Shown piece after piece: positions 32,506-42,281 of a stretch of DNA of 64,000 nucleotides. A model generated the notes under the pieces. That model did not search any database, had not been told where the DNA came from, and saw only the letters and a list, made by a program, of their open reading frames with translations. Every line of letters starts with the position of its first letter. Position 1 is the first letter of the stretch. Made by a program: the position numbers and the translations under genes. Source of the DNA: Cordia subcordata (lineage: Eukaryota; Streptophyta; Magnoliopsida; Boraginales; Cordiaceae); assembly GCA_028554755.1 (NCBI GenBank), contig JAPTOF010000004.1, positions 5,165,001 through 5,229,000 on the forward strand. The letters run 5' to 3'.

Positions 32506-35479
32506 TTATCTGGGATTGGACGTTTTCTGTTTGGCCTTCTCGATAAGTGGTCTTAACTGCTTCTTCTCTGCAAGAATCTTCAAAAAGTTGAACAAAAAGG
32601 GTATGTAGTTGTGTTTCCGCCTGATATTCTCTGTTTTCCATTTCTTAAACTTCTCCTCCTCCATCAATATCTTCTCAGTTGCTGCCTCTATCCCAGCATT
32701 GATTTCTGAAAGAGACTTGTTTAGTGCCTCTACATTGCTGTTATCCACAAGTCTTTCTGACTGTAACGCCGCCAACTGCTGCAGAATTCGTTCCCTCTTC
32801 CTCTGAAGCTCCTTCAACTCAGCGGTATATATTTCTCTCCGGTTCTTTATTACAGCCATTAAATTGAACCTTATCTCATTCTTTGAGTACTTTTCAATCC
32901 GTTCTTGAATCACTGGTTGCACCATCTGTAACCAACCAATATCACCCTGCCCACCAGTGATCTGCCCAAGGCTGATAGGTCCCTCCTTCAACCCATCGAG
33001 CTCATAAAGCACACCATCTACGGGTATATAGCTTATGAAGTGATAAACGTCATCATCTTTTCCAGCAGCTTTCTGCTCTTCTGGTACAAAGGGCTCAGGT
33101 CTTGCAAAGCTATTGTGTGCAGTACGGATTGCTTCACTGTTATTGATTGCCAAACCTTTCAATTCAGGAGGAAAATTTTTGGTGAAATCTTTCAGTGCTG
33201 TTAATTCAGGGCCAATATCAACATCTGGACAGTTCAGAAGAATAGACAGGATTGCTTGGGTTGCACATGCATTATTTATCACCTGTAAATGTAAAGAGAG
33301 TAAGATTTACAGCAATTCACTTTATTTCTTGTGAAGTGCATATAAGCCCCAAAGCTAACCTGACTAGCAAAAAACAAGTTCGGGTTTGGATCTTTTATAA
33401 CAAGTCGATCATCTTTTTCACCAGGGCGCCATTTGAAAAGGAATATCAATCCATAAACTGGCCTGTAAAGAAGGATCATGTTACATATAAGCAGATACAT
33501 ATAACCAAGCATCTCTGCTTTCACATCAAAGCATAGCCAGCTAAAATGAATTTACCTAAGACTGTCGAGAGATTCAAGATCCAGGGAGTACAACTCCTCC
33601 ACCTGCTTGAGCACAGCACCAGTATAGTGACCAAAAGGATACAGACACATAAACAAGGGAGCAACTCACTCACAAAGAGAAGTAGAAGGAGAAAAGAACA
33701 TCATTGCAACAATTATCAGAGTTAGCAGGATGAGGCCCTTAAGTCATAACTGGAGTAATATACAATCATGATTATCAGATGTTTCTAAACCATGCTTGGT
33801 ATTTAAATTTTGGACAATTCAAGAAGAGACTGTCTAGACCTCAAAACACAATGTAAGGAAGCTCGGTACCTAAATTCTTCTCCTATTAATACAATACCTC
33901 AACTTTATTTCACATACACTTAATATTAGTGCAGGGACTTTCCATAACCCAATAACAAGAAGCATATTCAAGAAGGACAAATAGATCTTCAACCAAATAA
34001 TGGGAAGTCATTGGAAATACAGCAAGGACAAATGACCATTACCCTTTCTTCATAAATGCCTCAAACATAAATCCCCAATTAAACTTCCAAATTTCACTTA
34101 TTTCTTGACTTCTTCTTCAGCAAAAGAGTTATCTTTCTTTCTTGTAAAATTTGTTCACAAAGAGGCGTCTCAAATAAGGGTCTATTATCAGCGAGACAAG
34201 TAACACTAACTCTTGCTCACCTTTTATCTCCCTCTTAACCACTCAGACTCAAACAAAAATTTGGATGAACTACTGAGAACGCATTAATTTTAAGGATTGA
34301 TATTAGCTTAAAAAGAAAACAATAAATAAAAGCAATCTCTATGACATTATACCTCAAAAATCTAGGTGATCAGTTTCTCAGTCAACTTGCTGGAAATTTG
34401 TTTATTTTAAACTCGAAGGAAATTCTCTATGGCACAGGCGGAAGTTCAAAGACCGAAAAAGAAAAGAAATTTGAAAAAGAAAAAAGGTCCAATGGTTTTG
34501 GTCATAAAGTGAAATTCTTTGAGTTTTGTCAAATTAGTTGACATGGGAACTTAGTACCAATAAGTGAGACTTGAGTTAAGACAAGCATATATTGTTCATC
34601 TTTTTTTACATGAATTTGACACTTCTCTTCCATTACAAGACACACATACCCCCTAATAAATGCACATAGAGAATTATGGTAATGAACTGAGCATTACGGT
34701 GAGGTTAGTCTGGATTAGTTAACTAACCTCTACTTGAATGTTTGATGCAGGACATCTCCTCATTCTTAAGGAATTAGAAAGTATTAAACTAGTTAAGCTT
34801 AAGAACTATGTAGAATACAAAAAGGGGAATGCTTCTTCGATCTCCAACCATGTCACGAATATCCGCAACTCAATTGCCAATAAGAAACAAAAAAGATTAT
34901 GATATTGTTCTCAACATGAAAGTGCGCAGGCCCCAAATTTGGGCAACGTATACAACACAAAAGAGAAAAGGCCAGTCCAAAGCATTCACTCATTGAGCAA
35001 ACCAAAATCCTTAAGCAAGCACATCTGAAGTTTCTCTAAATCGAAGTGTTAGACGCCAGGCCCAAAAGCCCCGGTCTGCAAGCAGTGTCATAATCTTAAG
35101 AATTGACTGGCCCAAAATGATTAAACCAAGTTATTACCTAATCCCACTACATTATCTTATAAACCACAATCTTCTCACGTCTCACACCAATGTGGAACAT
35201 CAAAAAATCGCAAATATACACAAAAGGTGTCTTAATAACAAATCGTACCTGCAAACCTTTTACACCCATCTGTTGTATAAGCTCAGTGAAGACACCTACA
35301 ACAACACCAAACAATCTCATTCATTTGAAGCACAAGTATCCGAAATCTAATGCCCTATCCTATAAAAAGAAACCAAATTTGTGCCCAAAAACAGATTATT
35401 TCAGTTAGGTAATCCACGTAGACAACATAAAATTAATTATTACAGAACCTGGATCCGACTCGATAGTGCACCAAGACAT
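32506..35479 (-). CDS. UCH37: UCH37/UCHL5-type ubiquitin C-terminal hydrolase
   Basis: Five exons on the minus strand, 35449-35479, 35249-35295, 33556-33602, 33360-33462 and 32506-33282, join in frame to 334 aa starting [13 protein letters not shown]. The peptidase C12 domain holds the triad Cys82 (NNACATQ), His157 (YHFISY) and Asp172 ([10 protein letters not shown]), with the oxyanion Gln at 76. After residue 220 comes a charged coiled-coil region ([13 protein letters not shown]) and the C-terminal ULD-like helix rich in Lys ([20 protein letters not shown]), as in UCHL5, which binds the proteasome through RPN13/ADRM1. The enzyme removes ubiquitin from conjugates; Arabidopsis UCH1/UCH2 are the matching pair. 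Intron 2 is about 1.6 kb. The catalytic residues are all present. Confidence 0.95.
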
Positions 35480-36405
35480 CTTGACCTATCTATCTGCTGC
35501 AACAAGCAAAAGAAACCCTTAAGCTCATACAAAACAAGCATATCTTAAGATTAAAAAGAATTACAAATAATCTTATAAATACTACTACAAATTTATGAAA
35601 TTCAGAAATTAAACATATTTTCCTTATCACAAGCGCGGAAAAGAGGAAAAATAGTCAGAAGAAAAGGCAAAAATTACTGAATATTTTCTCTTTAACAAGG
35701 TTCCTATTATGCACGTGCTAAGAAAAAGTCAGACTCGGTTTGGTGATTGCTAGCTAACTATTCAAACAAAATCAAATTATGAAAAATTTTATCAATTATA
35801 TCAATTTATTTGCATCTTCATTTTGAGCTTATGTAACTCAGTAATTTAAAAAAAAAAAAAAAAAGGTTAGACATTTCTTACTAATAAAAAAAAGTTTACG
35901 GTGGCGGTGGAGGTGAGGTCGGCAAATACGGCTGAGACGACGACGTTTTACGTTATCGTAGGTGGCAGCAACTCCAACAACGCTGATGAAGTTTTGGTAC
36001 GAAGTGTTTTAACTTTTCAGAGTAATGGGAGTTTTGACTAGGGACTGTTTGGGTAGGGTTGGATTTGGGTGGGCCATTCCTAGACTTTTAATCACGTGCA
36101 TGTTGGGCCCTGGAGGGCCCTTTCTTTAGCGATTATGGGCCTACTGGGCTGCTCTCTTTTTGTATAGTTTAAAGGTGGATAATGGGCTCCTCCTTGTATC
36201 AACTTCTCTTAAGAAGTGCTTTCATTTTATTACTTTTTGGAAAAAAGTATTTTTTAAAAGTTATTTTTTTTAATAAAAAACTAAATTTGAACTCTTTTGG
36301 AGTTTTTTTTTTTTAAATCATAGCCAAATACTTATTTTTAAAGGGATGCATCTTTCCATAAAAGAAAGTCCATCCAATATTGTTTTTAAAGCAACTGAAA
36401 GCTTA
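35480..36405 (-). promoter_or_regulatory. UCH37 leader and promoter region
   Basis: An acceptor-like CTTGTTGCAG lies about 15 bases before the start codon, and a GC-rich segment at 35895-35990 ends in a donor-like GTAAAC on the minus strand, so a 5'-UTR intron of about 400 bp is likely. Upstream, 36190-36390 is a decayed T/A-rich repeat. No further gene is seen. Confidence 0.4.
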
Positions 36406-37958
36406 GGGCTGTTTGGATTGGCTTTTTTTAAGAAAAAATAATTTTTTTCTTGAAAAAGTTACATTAAATTTGCAATAACTATTTGATTTGGCTTCTAAAA
36501 AAGCTGAAACTTTAAAAAAAAGCTCAAATATAGCTTTTCTTAGAAGCCAAAATTTTCAACTTTTCAAAAGAAGTTATTTTTCAAAAGCTGTTAAAAAAAG
36601 TACTATTAGCTAAATATTCATTATTGGTTTTGATGATGAAAATATATGCATTATTTTACTAAATAGCTTCTTGTGAAAATGAGATTATATCTAGTTGAAG
36701 ATTTGAAAGATTGAAGAAAATGTGCAAAAAGCATTACTTGAAAAAAGAGAAGGAGAGAAGGCATAAGGAAAAGAAGAGAAGTCATAAGGGGTACTGAACA
36801 TTAGTTTACTTCTTGCTCTCTTTGTGCAATGCCTATATATGTTGTGTGGACTTGGCTCAAAATCTTTTTCTTATTCATAGCAAAAATTTTCAAGTCTTGC
36901 ACATTTGATATAACATATGCACAAATGTATTTGAATGCACACATTGAGATAAAATGAGTTTTTGGGGTGTTTTAATTTACAGCACGTGTTTACAAAATTA
37001 TTCAAAATGATTTGGAGTTTTGAAAATTGCACTTAAAATGAACTTTGTAAAAAATTTGGTTTTACTTCACATTCTGGAGTGGCTGGACCCCCCAACCGGT
37101 CGACCGGCTGACCTGGGTGGGTCACCCGGCCAAAATAGAGAGGTGAAGGAAAAAGCCGGACCCCTTAGCCGGTCGACCGGCTAAGGCGTCCGGCCTCGTC
37201 AGAGAAGGTAAAGGGTAAGCCGGATGACCCAGTCGGTCGATCGGCTGAACGGGTGCTGTAATAAATATACTAGCCGTTTATTACCGTTCTGTTGATAAAT
37301 TTATTTCCTCTTCACCTACCATAAACCCTAACCCCCAAATCTCTTTAAATACTCAATCAATACACTTTCTAAACAAAAAAAAAGTAAAGTGTGCAAAAGT
37401 GTTTATCATCATTCAATCTATTTTTGAGCCATTCTTGCAATATATTTGAGCTTTCAAGATCTTATTCATTTTTTTCTTGAAAAAAATTTCAGATTCAATC
37501 CTTGCTTTATTCTTGAGCATATACACACACTTTAAGAGCTATAAACTTTGTAAGATTTATTCTTTAGAGCTTGTAAAGTGTGGGGAAATCCTAAAGAGTG
37601 AATTTCTTAGGTTCTTTGAAGTTGGACTTCAAAGAGTTGTAAGAATTTGGTTTGTACTTCACCAAGATTTGAAGAAGCATTATAGTGGAGATTTTTGAAG
37701 TCCTAAGGGGAGCATCCTTGGGCGGTGGACGTAGGCTCGACCGAACCACTTTAAATCGTTTGTTTCTCTTCTCCTTATACTTCCTTTCTTATACTTGCTT
37801 ATATTACTTACATTGTGTTTGATATATTGATTGTAAAAAGTTGTTAATTTTCTGAGAAATTGTTTAAACGAAAATTAGTAATTATATCTTAATTCACCCC
37901 CCTCTTAAGATATTTGCACCCACAAGTACTTTTGAAAAAAGTCGGTCCAAACAAGCCC
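36406..37958. mobile_element. MITE-like element split by a solo LTR
   Basis: The left part, 36406-36603, begins GGGCTGTTTGGATTGGCTTT. The right part, 37925-37958, ends GGTCCAAACAAGCCC, the inverted partner. Removing the LTR and one AGTAC copy rejoins a fold-back element of about 225 bp, the size of its relatives. TTA stands on both sides. Confidence 0.75.
36604..37924 (+). mobile_element. Solo LTR, Sirevirus-like copia, 1,321 bp
   Basis: The insert is flanked by a perfect 5-bp duplication AGTAC (36599-36603 and 37925-37929). It begins TATTAGCTAA (TG changed to TA) and ends ACCCACA. GGTTTTGATGATGAAAA near the start and AATTCACCCCCCTCTTAAG near the end resemble Sirevirus/Maximus LTRs as I know them. 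GC-rich palindromes of the CCGGTCGACCGG type occur near 37098, 37169 and 37233. No internal region remains, so unequal recombination between two LTRs is the likely origin. Confidence 0.8.
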
Positions 37959-37998
37959 TTAATCCCCTAGTATACAATGCCAAACAATCAATGGTTTA

Positions 37999-38228
37999 GG
38001 GTCCATTTGGATTGGCTTTTTTCAAAAGTATTTTTTTAACAGCTTTTGAAAACATAACTTTTTTGAGAAGCCGAAAATTCTGATTTCTAAAAAAAGCTGT
38101 ATTTGAGCCTTTTTCAGTGTTTCAGTTTTTTTGGAAGCCAAATCAAATAGTTATTGCAAATTTAATATAACTTTTTCAGGAAAAAAAGTACTTTTTACTG
38201 AAAAAAAAAAGTCAATCCAAACAAGCCC
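37999..38228. mobile_element. MITE-like fold-back element
   Basis: The left end is GGGTCCATTTGGATTGGCTT; the right end, reverse-complemented, is GGGCTTGTTTGGATTGACTT. It is only 40 bp from the split copy at 36406-37958. Confidence 0.75.
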
Positions 38229-40181
38229 TCGTAATGCTGAAAATTGATAACTAACAAAATTCAAATTCATTTGTTCATGGTATGCACGGAATGTAATATT
38301 TTTAAATTATTAATTATTAATACTCTTTGTTTTTTTTTTTACACTCCCACATCCATCACTTTTGATTGAGTAACTCCAATCACTTTTGCATAAAAATAAC
38401 ACGAATAACTAATAATTGCTAAATCTCACTTATAATGCTATAACATTATGAAACGATCCTCGTGCAACAAACTTTGGGACAGATACATGTGCTTGATATT
38501 TCAGGCTTGGAGATGGCTCTCAACGAACCTGGACAGAGTTCACGTCTGGTGTTTTGCACGAGTATTTTATGACTGACGAAGACGAGTAAAAGTTGAGGCT
38601 GAAAATTGATCAGATGAACAATTGAAAACGAGTAAATTAAGTGTGGTGGCCAAGTTTTTTGTGCTTCTGCAAGTGGTGCACTCCTTTGAATTTTTTGGCG
38701 TGTAATTCAACAATGCAGCAGTCCGCGGATCGTTCTTGTCGACGAAGGACTAGCGGAAAATTGGTAGAGGAAATAAACCTAAAAATAGCTCTTAGCTTTT
38801 CGAACAAGGTTTTGGTAAAATTGTAAGTTATTTTTTTCTTTTAAAATGTAACTCAATATTATCCTTAATACACATGAAAGTTCAACCATTAAGAAAAAAG
38901 GGACTAGGGTCTAGCCGTCTACAAAATAGGTCAAGTTGGTTGGCACTATTTTATTAGAAGTGATAATTTGGACGTTAATCTCATTGGAGGCGGGAGAATT
39001 TCTTTTCAACAATATTTCTAACCAAGATTCTATTGCTATACACCTCAAATAAATTAAATAAAATTTTATATGCATGCCATGACAAGCGATGAAATGAATC
39101 ATAATATGATAAACATATTCACATAATTCTAAGAAGCTTTAGCGTTTATCACCCATTCGTTTTGCTGTTTAATTTTTCTTGATTCCTTCTTCTATGATCT
39201 AAACTCATACATCAATTTTTTAAGATATAAACTTTCCGATTGTAACGAGTTGCCATGAGGGGTGGGTGGATGGATAGCACGAGTCGTTAATCGTGTAACA
39301 CACTATTTCTTCAGGAGAAAGTTTTATGGTAGTCATCCAAACTTTGCGAAATCTTCTTCCATAATTATAATAACGTTAACATATCTTGGTGGAGACCTTT
39401 TTCTAATTTGTCCTTAATTCTTGATGGGTGAAGATGGATTTAACTAATATAATATCGGTGCAATATATGGAAAATATATATTTTATGTCTTTATTCATTA
39501 ATTAATCTAAAAATGTAAATATATTTTATAAAATTTAACTTTTAACGATTTTCAATAATAATCACAGTTTTATATTTTTTGTAAAATTAAATAATTTAAA
39601 AAAATGAAAATGAAGTAGATGGAAGAATATGAAAAAAAAAAAAATACATATATAGAAAAGTCCAAAATGCCCTTGAGTAATTTTATACATAGGTGATCGA
39701 GGAAAAAAAAAAAAAAAACATTCTTCTTCTGTCATCTTATTGGTTTAAAGTACCCATTAACTCCAAAAATTAAAAAATAATACTTTTCATACTCGAGGGA
39801 CTTGTTTAGAGATCTAATTAAATTTAAGGACTATAAATATTTTTTCTCCCACCCAAAAATATTTGCAATTCGCAAGTCATTTAATATGGTAGAGTTACCA
39901 TATTAATTATGACCTAACAAAAATAAACTTACCAAATTAATACTCCACGATCTAACAATCCAGTCTAAATCTCTTCTTTTGTATAATATTATAAAAAATT
40001 TTAACAATACAAATATTATTAATTTCTAACAATTAAACCTATTTTCCAAAACCATAACCCAAGACCCTTATTTCTTTCTCCTTTTGTTTTTTTCTTTTGT
40101 CCTTTTTTTCATAGAGAATATATATATATATATTATTTTCTTTTTCCTAGAATCTCGAATAGTGAGGGTGGGAGCCACTGA
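38229..40181. other. AT-rich intergenic DNA
   Basis: Apart from the gene-end fragment at 38504-38589 I see only AT-rich sequence with A/T runs (38330, 39630, 39704) and a short AT microsatellite near 40120. Confidence 0.5.
38504..38589 (+). pseudogene. Possible terminal-exon fragment of an unidentified gene
   Basis: After an acceptor-like TGATATTTCAG an open frame reads LGDGSQRTWTEFTS, continues to an acidic end (MTDEDE) and stops with TAA. Base composition is clearly less AT-rich than on either side. I do not recognise the family, and no upstream exon is visible. Confidence 0.3.
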
Positions 40182-40303
40182 GAGGATGTTTGGCTTTGCT
40201 TATTTGTGACTTATAAGTAGCAAATAATAAAAAATAGGTAAAAGAATATTTTTTTCTTGATATTTATAAGCACCAAAATAAGCTTAGCCAAACACACCTT
40301 CTA
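40182..40303. mobile_element. Small MITE-like element
   Basis: The left end is AGGATGTTTGGCTTTGCTTA; the right end, reverse-complemented, is AGAAGGTGTGTTTGGCTAAG. CTTATAAG-type motifs inside link it to the element at 18356-18772. Confidence 0.6.
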
Positions 40304-40351
40304 AAAGACATCTCTACTTCTCTACTAATATAAAAAGAATCATTTTTTGGA

Positions 40352-40392
40352 GTGCTATTCATTCATGGTTCTCTTCCATGAATGAATAGCAC
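40352..40392. repeat. Perfect 17-bp inverted repeat (hairpin)
   Basis: GTGCTATTCATTCATGG (40352-40368), a 7-base loop TTCTCTT, then the exact complement CCATGAATGAATAGCAC (40376-40392). The stem may extend a few imperfect bases outward. Confidence 0.95.
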
Positions 40393-41584
40393 CTAAAAAC
40401 GATAATATTGTAATAAATTCTAAAAAAGTGTGTGATTATTAATAAAAATTTATATAATATTTATAATTTTTTCTTTATCTCATGGCAAAATTAAAATTTT
40501 ATATTTATTTTTTTCTTTTTTCTTTCTCTAGCAAAATGATATGTTATTTCTGTGCCTACTTCTTTGTTAAGTATTTTTTTTAACTTTTATCTGGGTAAAA
40601 ATTAGTTTGAACTTTTAATATTTTGAGTTTTGTGATAAAAAAATTGATAGAATATTAATAGTCATAAAACTCAAATCTAGTTAAGAGAATCAATTTGAGT
40701 TTTTGAGTTCAAACTTTTAAATTTTGTATTATTAAAATTAAAAAAGTATTTGATTAGATAATTTTATATATACTCTATCTTTTTTGCCCTTAATTCTCAA
40801 TCAAAATGATGTGCACTCTCTTTTTCATTTCTCTACTAATCAAACTTTTTCACTTGATTTTTATTTTTATTTTTCCAATTTAAGTCCAAAAAACTATTTA
40901 ATTAGGTTAAAGATGAGAATTTGCTTGGATTTTTAAGTTCAAATGTTTGAATTTTTAGAGTTAAAAAACTATTAAATTAAACATTTAAAATCATAAAACT
41001 TGAGTATTTTTGGATATTTGGGTTTTAGGTTTTCTAAATTCAAGTTTTGATTTTTGATTATTATTATTTATAAAATATATTATACTAATTTAGACTTAGA
41101 TTAAAAAAATACATAGATTTGTTAAATTGTATTACGCTAATTTACACTAAATCTGAAAATAGATTTTGGCTTTCACAGAGTGGAAATTGATTTGAATGAA
41201 TTTTTAGGTTTAGAATTTTAAACTTTAAGAGCAAAAATAAACTATTCAATTAGGTAATAAACACTATAAAATTGGATCATAATTTAAACACCTGGGTTTG
41301 GTGTTAAAGTTTCTCATTATCTTTTTTCTTATGTGTTTTTGTTTTTTCATTAAATCGTATTGTGGTAATTGAAATTAAATTTAAAAAGATATGAAGATTG
41401 AAGAAAATTAAATAATTGCAAAACCATCTCAAATAACATTAAGCTACTTATGAGAATAAAAATTAAAAAAAAATAAAAATTTTCAATTTGATTCCTATAC
41501 AAATTTTACACATGAAATTCCAATTCGATTAGATCAAAAAAAAACCCAAAAGAAAATTTAAATATTTCCACCTTCATATTCACC

Positions 41585-41695
41585 CAATCCCTCTAATTCT
41601 ACAATTTTTTTTTCTACTTTGTAATCAATCTTATTTTAAACAATCCCTCTAATTCTACAAAATTTTTTCTACTTTATAATCAATCTTATTTTAGA
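41585..41695 (+). repeat. 56-bp tandem duplication
   Basis: CAATCCCTCTAATTCTACAA begins at 41585 and again at 41641. The two copies differ by a few bases in the T-run and at TTTGTAA/TTATAA. Confidence 0.85.
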
Positions 41696-41842
41696 TCTGT
41701 CAAAATGGCAAAAAGACAAAATTATGTGTAAAGAGAAGTATAATTTATTTGACTCAATACAAAATTATTGAATTTTTTAATAACTATTTATTATATAAAT
41801 TAAAATTTATATTTCGTACCTTGAATGTTATTAATTTACTAG

Positions 41843-42281
41843 TTGTTAAAACAACAACGCGCACATAAAAGATATCACACACCGGAAGGAAAAAGCGTTA
41901 CACGGTCAACAAGAATTGTTGTATGTAATTTGTATGTAAAAGCGTGAAATAACAAAGCCGTCTCCGTTGCGTTCTCGGAAGCACCACCACTTAACACACC
42001 CCGCTTTAAAGCCCTTTGTTTCTCTAACCAACCCAACAGTCTTCACATTATTCTTCACTATTTCACACAGAACACGCACCATGCTCCATCACAATTTCAT
42101 CATTTAGCCAATACACACACACATATATGTATATTTATATGTATATGTATATTATATAACACATTACACACAAAGAGGCCCAGAAAAGATTAATCAAAAA
42201 GAAATAATCATAGCAGCTTATTTGGAAGAAGAAAAAAGCACCCAGTAAGCGCTAAAACAAACACACACACACGCACATAAC
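41843..42281 (+). promoter_or_regulatory. MCU upstream region and leader
   Basis: No gene is present. CA-rich and TA-rich short repeats occur at 42110-42175 and 42260-42277, just before the MCU ATG. A TATA-like TATATAACAC lies at about 42153. Confidence 0.4.

Larger units (their letters stand above)
40311..41842 (+). mobile_element. Possible non-autonomous Helitron
   Basis: The left end TCTCTACTTCTCTACTAATA is preceded by A. The right end CTAG at 41839-41842 is followed by T. This fits Helitron insertion between A and T with TC...CTRR ends. The usual GC-rich hairpin just before CTRR is not visible, so the call is weak. The interior is AT-rich without genes. Confidence 0.25.

Noticed and set aside
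37477..37698. ORF of 73 codons
   Set aside because: It is wholly inside the solo LTR and has no family match.
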